A stretch of 64,000 nucleotides of DNA from Candidatus Aminicenantota bacterium. Its GTDB lineage: Bacteria > Acidobacteriota > Aminicenantia > Aminicenantales > UBA4085. This document shows positions 23,752-32,903 of this stretch, piece by piece. The DNA is taken from positions 70,514 to 134,513 of the forward strand of contig PLMN01000007.1 in the NCBI GenBank assembly GCA_003141555.1, written 5' to 3'. A program made the position numbers and the translations under genes. Each line of letters opens with the position of its first letter. Positions within the stretch are counted from its first letter, which is position 1. The notes beneath the pieces are model-generated. The model was not told where the DNA came from. It did no database searches and saw nothing but the letters and a program-made list of their open reading frames with translations.

Positions 23752-24519
23752 GCCCCCGACCCGCTGCCGGACGACCTCGAAGAGAAAGACCGAGGCGGCC
23801 GAGGCCACGTTCAGGGAATTGACCTTACCCCGCACGGGGATGGAAAGGACCTTGTCGCAGGTTTTCCGGACGAGGGGCCTCAGGCCGCGGCCCTCCGAGC
23901 CGAGGACCAGGCCGACGGGCAGGGCGTAATCGAATTCCCAGTAGCCGCCCTCGACGCCGCCCTCGGCCCCGACGAGCCAGACGCCCAGATACTTGAGCCG
24001 CTCCATCGCCTGGACCAGGTTCGGCACGCGGGCGACGCGGAGGTGCTCGAGGGCCCCGGCGGACACCTCGTAGACGGCCTCGGACAAGCCGGCGCTCCGG
24101 CGTTCGGGGAGGATGACCCCGTCCACGCCCGCGACCTCGGCGCTGCGGAGGATCGCCCCGAGGTTCTGGGGATCTTCGATCTCGTCGAGGAGAACGAGGA
24201 AGGGATTCGCCAGCGGATCCGAAGCCTTATCCAGGGCAGCGTCCCGCGCCAGGACGGTTTCCACGCGGCTGAGGATATCCTCGAACGGGATGAACTCCTT
24301 CGGGGCGATCAGGGCCACGACGCCCTGGTGGTAGGCGGAGAGCTTGTCGAGGGCCTGCTTGGGGACGAAGAGATAGGGAATGTGTCCGGCCTTGGCCAGG
24401 GCCACGATCTCGCCCGCCGGCCGCCGCCCGCCCTCCTTCTGGAGGAGGATCTTGTTGACCCGGCCGGGCGAGGTCCGCAGGATCTCGAGCAGGGGGTTGA
24501 TCCGGTTGATCTTGTCCAT
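23749..24519 (-). CDS. rlmB: 23S rRNA 2'-O-ribose methyltransferase, TrmH/SpoU family (RlmB-like)
   Basis: 256 residues from MDKINRINPLLEIL; the frame is open upstream but runs into repeat B. An N-terminal substrate-binding domain (1 to about 90) precedes a SPOUT domain with motif 1 NLGAILRSAEVAG, motif 2 LVLGSEGRGL and motif 3 IPVRGKVNSLNVASA, all intact. Homologues methylate G2251 of 23S rRNA; the exact nucleotide cannot be told from sequence alone, and a TrmH-like tRNA role is an alternative. The stop codon is the first three bases of a family-C repeat. Confidence 0.9.
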   Translation of the reverse strand: MDKINRINPLLEILRTSPGRVNKILLQKEGGRRPAGEIVALAKAGHIPYLFVPKQALDKLSAYHQGVVALIAPKEFIPFEDILSRVETVLARDAALDKASDPLANPFLVLLDEIEDPQNLGAILRSAEVAGVDGVILPERRSAGLSEAVYEVSAGALEHLRVARVPNLVQAMERLKYLGVWLVGAEGGVEGGYWEFDYALPVGLVLGSEGRGLRPLVRKTCDKVLSIPVRGKVNSLNVASAASVFLFEVVRQRVGG

Positions 24520-24548
24520 GGGCCGAGCCGATCTTATCACCCGCGTTT

Positions 24549-24657
24549 TGGAGACACAATACCCCAAAATGGGGACACCCACCGTCGGAACTAAGCGCTA
24601 ATCGCGAAATTGGAGGCTGGGTGTCCTCATTTTGAGGGACCGGGTATTGTGTCTCCA
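24549..24657. repeat. Repeat family B: nested palindromic element upstream of rlmB
   Basis: The outer arms TGGAGACACAATACCC (24549-24564) and 24642-24657 are a perfect 16-base inverted repeat. The inner arms 24566-24581 and 24618-24633 match with one mismatch around GGGGACACCCA. It sits 30 bases upstream of the rlmB start. Confidence 0.75.
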
Positions 24658-24660
24658 TTT

Positions 24661-24692
24661 TAATTCGGAAATCAGGTTACTGTCACCGATTT
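24661..24692. repeat. Repeat family A, solitary right end
   Basis: These 32 bases are identical to 5344-5375, the right end of the family-A element plus five flanking bases. No left end is nearby. It directly follows repeat B and precedes the carA promoter by 5 bases. Confidence 0.75.
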
Positions 24693-24697
24693 CGGTA

Positions 24698-24726
24698 TTG
24701 CCTTGCCTGGAACCATAACTTATAAT
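24698..24726 (+). promoter_or_regulatory. Sigma70-like promoter of carAB
   Basis: -35 TTGCCT (24698-24703), 17-base spacer and perfect -10 TATAAT (24721-24726). A transcript would begin near 24733, which rules out the in-frame TTG at 24703 as the carA start. Confidence 0.75.
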
Positions 24727-24756
24727 GGGCCGACTCGAAAGGAGCATTTCCCCTCT

Positions 24757-25833
24757 TTGAAAGCGATCCTGGTCCTCGAAGACGGCAGCGTCTGGCCGGG
24801 CGAAGGGTTCGGAGCCTTCGCCAAAGTCTCGGGGGAGGTCGTTTTCAACACGGGCATGGTCGGCTACCCCGAATCCATCACCGACCCCTCCTATCACGGC
24901 CAGATCCTCTGCCAGACCTATCCCCTGATCGGAAACTACGGGATCAACCCCCGGAGCTTCGAGTCGGACAAGCCCAAGATCTGGGGCTACGCGGTCAGCG
25001 AATTGTGCGAGCATCCCTCGCACGCCACCTCGGAAGCCGCGCTCTCCGACCTGCTCAAGGAGAACGGCATTCCGGGGATCTCCGGGATCGACACGCGGGC
25101 CCTGACCAAGAGGCTCCGCGTCCACGGGGTGATGCTCGGCATCCTCGAGACCTATTTCTCCAAGGTCGACCTCGGCTCGCTCCGCCGCGAGGCGAAGCTC
25201 ATCCCCGATCCGAACAAGCGCCGCCTCGTTGCCGAGGTCACGGCCAAGAAGATCAAGGTCTACAACAAGGACGCGACGCGGACCGTGGTCCTGATCGACT
25301 GCGGGACGAAGCTCAACATCATCCAATCGCTGGTCCGACGCGGCGTGCGCGTCGTGCGCGTCCCCGCCTCGACGCCCGCCGGGCGCATCGTCGAGCACGT
25401 GCCCGCCGGCGTCATCATCTCCAACGGCCCGGGCGACCCCAAGCAGTGCCCGGACACGATCGCCGCGGTCAAACGCCTCATGCAGGACAATATCCCCCTA
25501 TTGGGCATCTGCCTCGGTAACCAGATCCTGTCGCTCGCGGCCGGGGCCAACACCTACAAGCTCAAGTTCGGCCACCGCGGCCAGAACCAGCCCTGCCTCC
25601 AGGAGGGCACGAAGCGCTGCTACATCACCAGCCAGAACCACGGCTTCGCCGTCGACGTCCGCAGCCTGCCCAAGCCCTGGAAGCCCTGGTTCACCAACGC
25701 CAACGACGGGACGAACGAGGGTGTCCGCCACGTCTCCAAGCCCTTCATGAGCGTCCAGTTCCACCCGGAGGCGGCCCCCGGGCCGACGGACACCGAGTTC
25801 CTGTTCGACGAGTTCCTCGGAGGCCTGCGGTGA
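24757..25833 (+). CDS. carA: Carbamoyl-phosphate synthase small (glutaminase) subunit
   Basis: 358 residues starting at a TTG (LKAILVLEDGSVWPG) 12 bases after AAAGGAG (24738-24744). The longer in-frame start at 24703 lies in the promoter. The N-terminal CPSase_sm domain (VVFNTGMVGYPESITDPSY, GISGIDTRALTK) is followed by a class I glutamine amidotransferase domain with the nucleophile cysteine in GICLGNQ and the His/Glu pair in VQFHPEAAPGP. It supplies ammonia from glutamine to CarB for carbamoyl phosphate, feeding pyrimidine and arginine synthesis. It overlaps carB by 4 bases (GTGA). Confidence 0.96.
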   Translation: MKAILVLEDGSVWPGEGFGAFAKVSGEVVFNTGMVGYPESITDPSYHGQILCQTYPLIGNYGINPRSFESDKPKIWGYAVSELCEHPSHATSEAALSDLLKENGIPGISGIDTRALTKRLRVHGVMLGILETYFSKVDLGSLRREAKLIPDPNKRRLVAEVTAKKIKVYNKDATRTVVLIDCGTKLNIIQSLVRRGVRVVRVPASTPAGRIVEHVPAGVIISNGPGDPKQCPDTIAAVKRLMQDNIPLLGICLGNQILSLAAGANTYKLKFGHRGQNQPCLQEGTKRCYITSQNHGFAVDVRSLPKPWKPWFTNANDGTNEGVRHVSKPFMSVQFHPEAAPGPTDTEFLFDEFLGGLR

Positions 25834-28800
25834 GCCCGAAGGCGAAGCGCGCCCACCCGGCCGGCGCCGCCGTGCCGGGGCGCCGCCTCAAGAAAGTCCT
25901 GGTCCTCGGCAGCGGCGCCTTGAAGATCGGCGAGGCCGGCGAATTCGACTATTCCGGCAGCCAGGCCATCAAGGCCCTGAAGGACGAAGGCCTCAAGGTC
26001 GTCCTCATCAATCCCAACATCGCCACCATCCAGACTTCCGAGCACCTCGCCGACACGATCTACTTCCTGCCCGTGACGCCCGATTTCGTCGAAAAGGTGA
26101 TCGCCCGGGAAAAGCCCGACGGGATCCTGCTCTCCTTCGGCGGCCAGACCGCGCTCAACTGCGGCCTGGCCCTCTGGGAATCGGGCGCCCTCGCCCGCCA
26201 CGGCCTGGCCGTGCTCGGCACCCCGGTCGAAGCCATCCGCAACACTGAGGACCGCGAGCTCTTCAACGCCAAGCTGGCCGAAGCCGTCCTCAAGTCCCCG
26301 CGCGGGATCGCGGCGAGCCGGCTGGAGGACGGCCTGCGGGTCGCGGAGAAGATCGGCTACCCCGTCATGGCCCGCGCGGCGTTCTCCCTGGGCGGCCGGG
26401 GCAGCGGCCTGGCCCGGAACGAGGACGAGCTGCGGGAGACCCTGAAAAAGGCCTTCGCCCACGCCCCCCAGGTCCTCATCGAGGAATATCTCGAGGGCTG
26501 GAAGGAAGTCGAATACGAAGTCGTCCGCGACGCCGTGGACAACTGCATCACGGTCTGCAACATGGAGAATTTCGACCCGATGGGGATCCACACCGGGGAG
26601 AGCATCGTCATCGCCCCGTCGCAGACCCTGACCAACACCGAGTACCACCGCCTGCGCGAGATCGCGATCAAGGCCGTCCGCCACCTCGGGATCGTGGGCG
26701 AATGCAACATCCAGTACGCCCTCAACCCACGCGACGGCGACTACCGGATCATCGAAGTCAACGCCCGGCTCTCGCGCAGCTCCGCCCTGGCCAGCAAGGC
26801 GACCGGCTACCCGCTGGCCTACATCGCGGCCAAGCTCGCCCTGGGGCACACCCTGCCCGGGCTCACGAACTCCATCACCCGCAAGACCACGGCCTGCTTC
26901 GAGCCGGCCCTCGATTACCTCGTGGTCAAGATCCCGCGCTGGGACCTAAAGAAGTTCCGCCGCGTCTCGAAGAAGATCGGCTCGGAGATGAAGTCGGTCG
27001 GGGAGGTCATGGCCATCGGCCGGAGCTTCGAAGAGGCCATTCAGAAGGCGACCCGGATGCTCCAGATCGGGATGTACGGCGTCGTGGGCAACGAGAGCTA
27101 CTCCTTCCGCGACCTGGAGAAGGAGCTCTCCCAACCCACCGACGAGCGGCTGTTCGGGATCGCCGAGGCCCTCCGGAAGGGCTGGTCGGTCGACCGGATC
27201 CACCGCCTGACGAGGATCGACCGCTGGTTCCTGTTTAAAATCAAGTCCATCGTCGATCTCGCCGAGACCCTCCGCGGCCGCGCCCTCCACGACGTCTCCC
27301 CCGGGCTCATGAGCGAGGCCAAGAAGAAGGGCTTCTCGGACAAGCAGATCGCCATCCTCACTAGCTCGGACGAACTCGAGGTCCGGAAGCGCCGGACGCG
27401 CCTCCGGATCCTGCCCGTCGTGAAGCAGATCGACACCCTGGCCGCCGAATACCCGGCCCGGACGAACTACCTCTATCTCACCTACCACGGCCGGGAGGAC
27501 GACGTCCGCTTCAAAGCCGGCGGAGGCAAGGTCATGGTCCTCGGCTCGGGCTCATACAGCATCGGCTCCTCGGTCGAATTCGACTGGTGCTGCGTCTCGG
27601 CCGTAACCGCGCTCAAAAGGATGGGCGTCGAGACGCTGATGGTCAACTACAACCCCGAGACCGTCTCGACGGACTACGACATCTGCGACCGCCTGTATTT
27701 CGAAGAGCTGAGCTTCGAGCGGGTGCTGGACATCTATCAGCGCGAGAAGCCGCGGGGCGTCATCCTCTCCATGGGCGGCCAGATCCCGAACAACCTGGCC
27801 ATGAAATGCCGCACGGCCGGCATGCGCATCCTCGGCACGTCGCCCGAATCAATCGACATGGCCGAGAACCGCTACAAGTTCTCGAAGCTCCTCGACGGCC
27901 TGGGCATCGACCAGCCGGCCTGGAAGGAGCTCCGGAGCATCCGCGAGGCCGAGGCGTTCGCCGAGGATGCCGGCTACCCCGTGCTCGTCCGGCCGTCCTA
28001 CGTCCTGAGCGGCGCGGCGATGAGCGTCGTTTTCGACCGGGCCGACATGGACACCTACCTCAAGAAGGCGGTGAAGGTCTCGCCCGAGTATCCGGTCGTC
28101 ATCAGCAAGTTCATCCTCCGGGCCAAGGAGATCGAGATGGACGCCGTGGCCAAGGACGGCCTGATCATCGCCTCGGCCATCGTCGAGCACGTCGAGAACG
28201 CGGGCGTCCACTCGGGCGACGCGACCATGGTCCTCCCGCCCCAAAAAACCTACCTCGGCACGATCCGCAAGATCCAGAGCACGGGGCGGCGGATCGCCGC
28301 CGCCCTCGACATCACCGGCCCGTTCAACATCCAGTTCCTGGCCAAGGCGGGCGAGATCAAGGTCATCGAGTGCAACCTTCGCGCCTCCCGCTCGTTCCCG
28401 TTCGTCTCGAAGGTCTCGCGGGTCAACTTCGTCGAGCTGGCCGTCGAGGCGATGCTGGGCCGGCCGGCCCGGAACCGGAAATCGACCCTCGACCTCGACT
28501 ACGTGGGCGTCAAGGCCCCCCAGTTCTCGTTCTCGCGCCTCAAGGGCGCCGACCCGACGCTCGGCGTGGAGATGGCCTCGACGGGCGAGGTCGCCTGCCT
28601 GGGCGAGGACGTCCACGAGGCCTTCCTTAAGTCCATCCTCTCGGCCGGGTTCGTCCTGCCCCGCACCTCGATCCTGCTCAGCATCGGCAGCCGGGCGGAC
28701 AAGCTCAAGTTCCTGGAATCGGCGGAGGTCCTGCGCGACCTGGGGTTCACGATCTACGCCACGGAGCAGACCTCGGCCGTGCTGGCCGCCCACGGCGTGC

Positions 28801-29066
28801 CCAACACGCTCCTCCACAAGGTTCACGAGAACCGGACGCCCAATATCATGGAGTATCTCACCGAGCGGAAGATCGAGTTCGTGATCTCGATCCCCGACCC
28901 GGAGCGGAAGTCCTCGTTCGACAGCGACTACATCCTCCGCCGGACGGCCGTCGACTTCTCGATTCCCCTCCTGACGAACCTCCAGGTGGCCGAGCTCTTC
29001 GTCCAGGCGATCGCCCACAAGACGGTGGACGACCTCCAGATCAAGGCCTGGGGGGAGTACGTCTAG
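25830..29066 (+). CDS. carB: Carbamoyl-phosphate synthase large subunit
   Basis: 1078 residues, the standard length, from a GTG overlapping the carA stop. Two homologous synthetase halves are visible, each with an ATP-grasp domain: the first begins KVLVLGSGALKIGEAGEFDYSG near residue 24 and the second VMVLGSGSYSIGSSVEFDWC near 570. The oligomerisation region lies between them. The C-terminal MGS-like allosteric domain (about 945-1078) contains VLPRTSILLSIGSRADKLKF. The protein makes carbamoyl phosphate from bicarbonate, two ATP and ammonia from CarA. A family-D inverted repeat begins 10 bases after the stop. Confidence 0.97.
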   Translation: MSPKAKRAHPAGAAVPGRRLKKVLVLGSGALKIGEAGEFDYSGSQAIKALKDEGLKVVLINPNIATIQTSEHLADTIYFLPVTPDFVEKVIAREKPDGILLSFGGQTALNCGLALWESGALARHGLAVLGTPVEAIRNTEDRELFNAKLAEAVLKSPRGIAASRLEDGLRVAEKIGYPVMARAAFSLGGRGSGLARNEDELRETLKKAFAHAPQVLIEEYLEGWKEVEYEVVRDAVDNCITVCNMENFDPMGIHTGESIVIAPSQTLTNTEYHRLREIAIKAVRHLGIVGECNIQYALNPRDGDYRIIEVNARLSRSSALASKATGYPLAYIAAKLALGHTLPGLTNSITRKTTACFEPALDYLVVKIPRWDLKKFRRVSKKIGSEMKSVGEVMAIGRSFEEAIQKATRMLQIGMYGVVGNESYSFRDLEKELSQPTDERLFGIAEALRKGWSVDRIHRLTRIDRWFLFKIKSIVDLAETLRGRALHDVSPGLMSEAKKKGFSDKQIAILTSSDELEVRKRRTRLRILPVVKQIDTLAAEYPARTNYLYLTYHGREDDVRFKAGGGKVMVLGSGSYSIGSSVEFDWCCVSAVTALKRMGVETLMVNYNPETVSTDYDICDRLYFEELSFERVLDIYQREKPRGVILSMGGQIPNNLAMKCRTAGMRILGTSPESIDMAENRYKFSKLLDGLGIDQPAWKELRSIREAEAFAEDAGYPVLVRPSYVLSGAAMSVVFDRADMDTYLKKAVKVSPEYPVVISKFILRAKEIEMDAVAKDGLIIASAIVEHVENAGVHSGDATMVLPPQKTYLGTIRKIQSTGRRIAAALDITGPFNIQFLAKAGEIKVIECNLRASRSFPFVSKVSRVNFVELAVEAMLGRPARNRKSTLDLDYVGVKAPQFSFSRLKGADPTLGVEMASTGEVACLGEDVHEAFLKSILSAGFVLPRTSILLSIGSRADKLKFLESAEVLRDLGFTIYATEQTSAVLAAHGVPNTLLHKVHENRTPNIMEYLTERKIEFVISIPDPERKSSFDSDYILRRTAVDFSIPLLTNLQVAELFVQAIAHKTVDDLQIKAWGEYV

Positions 29067-29076
29067 GACGCGCCCG

Positions 29077-29120
29077 GCGGGTCCTGGCGCCGACCGGGGC
29101 TGGTCGGCGACAGGACCCGC
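29077..29120. repeat. Repeat family D: short inverted repeat after carB
   Basis: GCGGGTCCTGGCGCCGACC (29077-29095) and its reverse complement with one mismatch (29102-29120) form a tight hairpin. It shares its arms with the long family-D element at 48047-48255. Confidence 0.75.
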
Positions 29121-29140
29121 TGGGCTCGCAATGATGATTG

Positions 29141-29189
29141 AATAAAAAAGGGGCGCGGCCCCGGTCCTTTCGAACCGGGGCCGCGCCCC
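29141..29189 (-). terminator. Intrinsic terminator of the minus-strand exported protein gene
   Basis: GGGGCGCGGCCCCGGT (29150-29165) pairs perfectly with 29174-29189. Read on the minus strand the 16-bp stem is followed by CTTTTTTATT. It lies 31 bases beyond the stop codon at 29221. Confidence 0.88.
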
Positions 29190-29220
29190 GTTCGGTCGGT
29201 GTTCTAAATCGCTGCGCGGC

Positions 29221-29949
29221 TTACCGCTTCTGGAGGTCCTCCATGTTCAGGGTCGCCGTCTTGGTGAAGCCGGCCGGGACGGAATAAGCGCCCGCCGGGG
29301 GAGACTTCTTCGTGATCTCCATGACCTCGGTCGCGGTGTGCATCTTGGCGCCCATGATGTCGCCGGTCATGTCGCTCGCGATCTGGTAGCCCTTCATCTT
29401 GGCGAATTCCATGGCCGAGGCATCGTCGAGCCGCATCTGGCCCTTGAGCATGTTCCCCATGAACTTAGCGTTGAAGTCCGCGAAGTCGAACGGCACGTCG
29501 GCGCTCACCCAGGAGCGCATCTTCATGGCCATGCCCATGATCGTCAAGTTCACGTCGTAGCCCGTGCAGTTCCAGGTGCCGATCTTCTTGGTCTCGGTCG
29601 TGGGCGTCACGGTGGCCGTCATCTTGAGCATGCCGGCCATGGCCGCGGCCTGCGGGGGCAGGATCTTGCTGAAGTCGAGGGGCAGGGGCGTCTCGACGTA
29701 GGTCTTCGACTTGGGGTTGATCATAAAGGCTACATTCTTAGTCAGGTCGATGATCATCGTCTGTTCGGGCGTGACCGTGGCGAATACCTTGTCGCCGATC
29801 CACGACTCGCTGACATCATCTCTGGCCGGGGTGTTCTGGCCCATGACCGACATGGCGTCGGTGTGGGTCTTGGTCTTGATGTAGATGTCGGCGTGCAGCG
29901 AAATCGCCGCAACGACGATTATCGCTAGGACAGTAAGGGTCTTTTTCAT
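29221..29949 (-). CDS. Exported protein of unknown function (DUF4412-like)
   Basis: 242 residues with a clear signal peptide (MKKTLTVLAIIVVAAISLHA). The mature part is rich in methionine and threonine, with repeated beta-type stretches (VTPEQTMIIDLTKNVAFMINPKSKTY, then WNCTGYDVNLTIMGMAMKMRSWVS in outline). This pattern matches periplasmic DUF4412 proteins as I remember them; no function is established for these. GGAGATTGC lies before the ATG. It has its own strong terminator downstream and no operon partner, so it is likely monocistronic or co-transcribed with the barrel gene upstream on the same strand. Confidence 0.75.
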   Translation of the reverse strand: MKKTLTVLAIIVVAAISLHADIYIKTKTHTDAMSVMGQNTPARDDVSESWIGDKVFATVTPEQTMIIDLTKNVAFMINPKSKTYVETPLPLDFSKILPPQAAAMAGMLKMTATVTPTTETKKIGTWNCTGYDVNLTIMGMAMKMRSWVSADVPFDFADFNAKFMGNMLKGQMRLDDASAMEFAKMKGYQIASDMTGDIMGAKMHTATEVMEITKKSPPAGAYSVPAGFTKTATLNMEDLQKR

Positions 29950-30021
29950 CGCAATCTCCTTTATTCTCAGAATTGAACCTAATTTTGTCGAATCATTACC
30001 GGATTCGGGCTTGAAACGAGC

Positions 30022-30546
30022 TTATTTCAGGCAGAAGGTCACGCCGAGCGCGCCGCCGACGCCCCCACCTGTGACCAAAGGAGCGAATACTCTAAGGCTG
30101 ATGGCCATCTTGGGCGAAATATAGTACCGGCCTCCGAAGATGGGTTCCAGGATCAGGCCCGAGCCGCCTGAGAGTCCGCCCGTAAGGGTGCCGGAGGAAT
30201 AGCTCTCGCTCCAGATCCCATAGCCAAGGCCTACGCCTAAATAAAGGTCGATTTTGTCCGCGGCCAGCTTGATGAAGTGATAGTTCGCCTCCGCGGAGAG
30301 CATGATCCACGTATAGGAGGCGTACGAATCGCTCCAAAGCTGGGTCATGACCGAGCCGCCGATGCCGATATTCTCGGTCAATGCGTATTCAGCATTGACC
30401 CCGAAGGGGATGCTTCCCCCATACGAGTTGATCCCGACCTGCGGCGTCAGGTAGAAACTGCCCATAGAGAACTCTTTCGACGAGGCCGACGCTAGGCCGG
30501 AAACGACCAGCAAGATCGCCAAAAGAACACTGAGTTTCTTGATCAT
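30022..30546 (-). CDS. Small outer-membrane beta-barrel protein
   Basis: 174 residues from MIKKLSVLLAILLVV, preceded by GGGAGGC; an upstream in-frame ATG would precede the signal peptide. After cleavage near residue 22 the sequence is a run of short amphipathic strands alternating with glycine/serine turns (GSFYLTPQVGINSYGG, FGVNAEYALTENIGIGGS, YLGVGLGYGIWSES, LEPIFGGRYYISPKMAISL). It ends in a phenylalanine-containing strand GVTFCLK. This is the appearance of OmpA/OmpW-type porin-like barrels. No catalytic motif. Confidence 0.82.
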   Translation of the reverse strand: MIKKLSVLLAILLVVSGLASASSKEFSMGSFYLTPQVGINSYGGSIPFGVNAEYALTENIGIGGSVMTQLWSDSYASYTWIMLSAEANYHFIKLAADKIDLYLGVGLGYGIWSESYSSGTLTGGLSGGSGLILEPIFGGRYYISPKMAISLRVFAPLVTGGGVGGALGVTFCLK

Positions 30547-30726
30547 TTTATAGCCTCCCAATTTGGCAAGGAAAATATGCATATATTGTAGCCGAACGGA
30601 CGTTCCCTGTCAACCGACAAGGGCGGAGGAAATCCCGCGGAGGGCGAGGGCGCTTTCACCCGATCGAGGCCCGGGCCGGGGCCGGACGCCTTTCCATCGC
30701 CCCCCGATTGTGGTAATACAACGGTG

Positions 30727-31671
30727 ATGGCCAAGCGCAGAACGCTCTCGTTCCTTCTCAAGCTGGCCTTTTCCGCCGCCGCTCTCGTTCTCTTCTTCCT
30801 CACCTCAAAGGTCTCGTTTCGGGACATCGGCCGCACGCTCGCCGGCGTGGCCTGGGGGTGGCTGGCCGTCGCCTTCTCCCTCCACACGCTCGGCCTGCTG
30901 TTCAGCGCCTACCGCTGGCGCATCCTGATCCGGGCCCAGGGCGACGACGTCCCCCTCTCCTTCCTGGTCAAGTCCTACCTCGTCGGGACGTTCTTCAACA
31001 ACTTCCTGCCCACGCGCTTCGGCGGCGACGTGGTCCGCATCTGGGACGGGTCGAAGTATTCCCAATCGCTCGTCCGGTCCTCGGCCGTCGTCCTCGTCGA
31101 GCGCGCGACCGGGATCATCGTCCTTTTCCTTTTCGCCCTGGTCGCGTCGCTCTTCCGCCTCGACATGGCCCGCAGCATACCGATCATCTGGGCGGCGCTC
31201 ACCCTGGGGATCGTCGGACTGACCGCTGCGGCCCTGTTCTTCCTCCCGGCCGTCGGACGGGTTCTGGCCCGCCTCCCCGAGAGAGGGCTGCCGGGCCGGT
31301 TCAAGCACACGATCATCGCCTTCCGCGGGACGATCCTCCGCTACCGCGAGGCGCGGGCGGAGTTCGCCCGGGCTTCTGTCCTGGCCGTGCTCCTCCAGCT
31401 GAATGTCATCCTCTACTATTTCCTCATCGGCCAGGCCCTCCACCTGCCCGTCGGGCTCCTCGACTATTTCATCTTCATTCCCATCGTCCACCTGATCCAA
31501 AACATCCCCATCACGATCAACGGCTTCGGACTACGCGAGGGCGCCTACGTCCAGATTTTCCGTTTCTACGGAATGCCGGCCGAGGCCGCCTGGTCTTTCT
31601 CGATCATCGACGTCGTTTTCGGGCTGCTGGTCGGGCTCGTCGGCGGCGCGGTCTACCTCTCCCGAAAATGA
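30727..31671 (+). CDS. Flippase-like integral membrane protein (LPG synthase TM domain family)
   Basis: 314 residues with about eight transmembrane helices; a GTG one codon upstream is an equal start candidate. Family hallmarks are FFNNFLPTRFGGDVVRIWD near residue 95, ERATGIIVL near 127 and the late NGFGLREGAYV near 263. These are the motifs of the UPF0104/AglD-type domain also found at the N-terminus of lysylphosphatidylglycerol synthases. No C-terminal synthetase domain is attached, so lipid or polyprenyl-sugar movement is more likely than aminoacylation. The start of the EnvC-like gene overlaps its stop (ATGA), tying it to the envelope cluster. Confidence 0.85.
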   Translation: MAKRRTLSFLLKLAFSAAALVLFFLTSKVSFRDIGRTLAGVAWGWLAVAFSLHTLGLLFSAYRWRILIRAQGDDVPLSFLVKSYLVGTFFNNFLPTRFGGDVVRIWDGSKYSQSLVRSSAVVLVERATGIIVLFLFALVASLFRLDMARSIPIIWAALTLGIVGLTAAALFFLPAVGRVLARLPERGLPGRFKHTIIAFRGTILRYREARAEFARASVLAVLLQLNVILYYFLIGQALHLPVGLLDYFIFIPIVHLIQNIPITINGFGLREGAYVQIFRFYGMPAEAAWSFSIIDVVFGLLVGLVGGAVYLSRK

Positions 31672-32873
31672 AACCGATCCCCCCCGTCCCGGCCGCCCTC
31701 CTCGGGCTCTTCCTCCTCGCCCTCGCCGCCCCGCAGGGCGGAGCGGCAGGCGCTGGCAGCGCGACCACGGCAGCTCCGCAGGGCGCGTCCGAATCCCGGG
31801 ACTACGAACAGCGCCTGGCCCGGATCCAGGTCGAGATCGACAGCCTCCGGGGCAAGCTGGCCGAGGAGGAAAAGAAGGAAAAGACCACGCTCTCGGCGCT
31901 CGACCGGATCGGGTACACGAAGAGCCTTCTCCGCAACGAGCTCACCCTCCTTTCCATGCAGCTCGGCAAGAACCGGGCCGACCTCGCCTCGATCGCCAAG
32001 AACATCCCGGCGATCCAGTCCAACCTGGACCGAGAGCGCGACGCCCTGGCCCGGATCCTCGTCACCCTCTACAAATACGGGCGGTTCGACATCCTTCGGG
32101 TCATCCTCGAGTCCTCGAGCCTGGCCACGCTGCTCGGCGAAACCAAGCACCTGGGGCTCCTCGCGGACGCCCAGGAGCGGGTGATCACCGACTACGCCAA
32201 GAACCTGACCGACCTCGGGAAAGAGGCCGAGGCCCACAAGGCCAAAGAAGGCGAAATCCAGGACCTCATCCGGAAAGCGACGGCCAAGAAGGCCGAGCTC
32301 GACGTCCAGGAGGAGCGGTACCGGGCGCTCGTCGGCGAGATCACGTCGAACAAGAAGACCTACGAGCAGACGATCAACGAGCTAAACCTCCGGGCCCAGG
32401 AGCTGCAAAAGATCCTCCAGAAGCTCGAAGCCCAATCCCCCGGCCTGATGTTTCCCCTGGTCCCGTTCCTCGACCGGAAGGGGAAGCTCCCCTGGCCGTC
32501 CCCCGGCGCCGTCGTCCAGAAGTTCGGGATCCAGCGCCATCCTCAATACAACACCGTGACCATGAACAACGGCCTGGAGATCGCCCCGCCCAAAGATGAC
32601 CTCCAGGTGCGGGCCGTGCATGGGGGAAAGGTCGTCTTCGCCGATTACATCCAGGGATACGGGTACTCGATCATCATCAACCACGGAGGGTCCTACCACA
32701 CGGTCTACGGCCACTGTGCCGAACTCCTCGTCGGCCTGAACGACTTCGTGTCCGGCGGCCAGGTGATAGCCGTCGCGGGCGATACGGGCTCGCTCGTCGG
32801 AGTTTCGGTCTATTTCCAGATCAGCTATCAAGCCAAACCCCTCGATCCCTTGCAATGGCTCTCGCGAAGGTGA
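31668..32873 (+). CDS. EnvC-like murein hydrolase activator with degenerate LytM (M23) domain
   Basis: 401 residues, start overlapping the previous stop (ATGA). A signal peptide (to about residue 25) is followed by a long coiled coil (about 42-255) and a LytM domain (about 275-401). M23 zinc ligands are incomplete: the first His/Asp pair (HxGxD) is N300xGxE304, YGH keeps H349, and the final HxH histidine is Y382 in VYFQ. Loss of ligands with retention of the fold is what defines E. coli EnvC, which activates amidases during septum splitting instead of cutting peptidoglycan. The downstream ctp-like and YibQ-like genes match the conserved envC neighbourhood. Confidence 0.88.
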   Translation: MKPIPPVPAALLGLFLLALAAPQGGAAGAGSATTAAPQGASESRDYEQRLARIQVEIDSLRGKLAEEEKKEKTTLSALDRIGYTKSLLRNELTLLSMQLGKNRADLASIAKNIPAIQSNLDRERDALARILVTLYKYGRFDILRVILESSSLATLLGETKHLGLLADAQERVITDYAKNLTDLGKEAEAHKAKEGEIQDLIRKATAKKAELDVQEERYRALVGEITSNKKTYEQTINELNLRAQELQKILQKLEAQSPGLMFPLVPFLDRKGKLPWPSPGAVVQKFGIQRHPQYNTVTMNNGLEIAPPKDDLQVRAVHGGKVVFADYIQGYGYSIIINHGGSYHTVYGHCAELLVGLNDFVSGGQVIAVAGDTGSLVGVSVYFQISYQAKPLDPLQWLSRR

Positions 32874-32903
32874 TACAATCCGGCATCTTTTAAAGTGCAA
32901 ATC

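Noticed and set aside
24703-24756. In-frame upstream TTG extending carA by 18 residues
   Set aside because: The TTG overlaps the -35 element and the extension spans the -10; the TTG at 24757 has AAAGGAG upstream and matches the family N-terminus.
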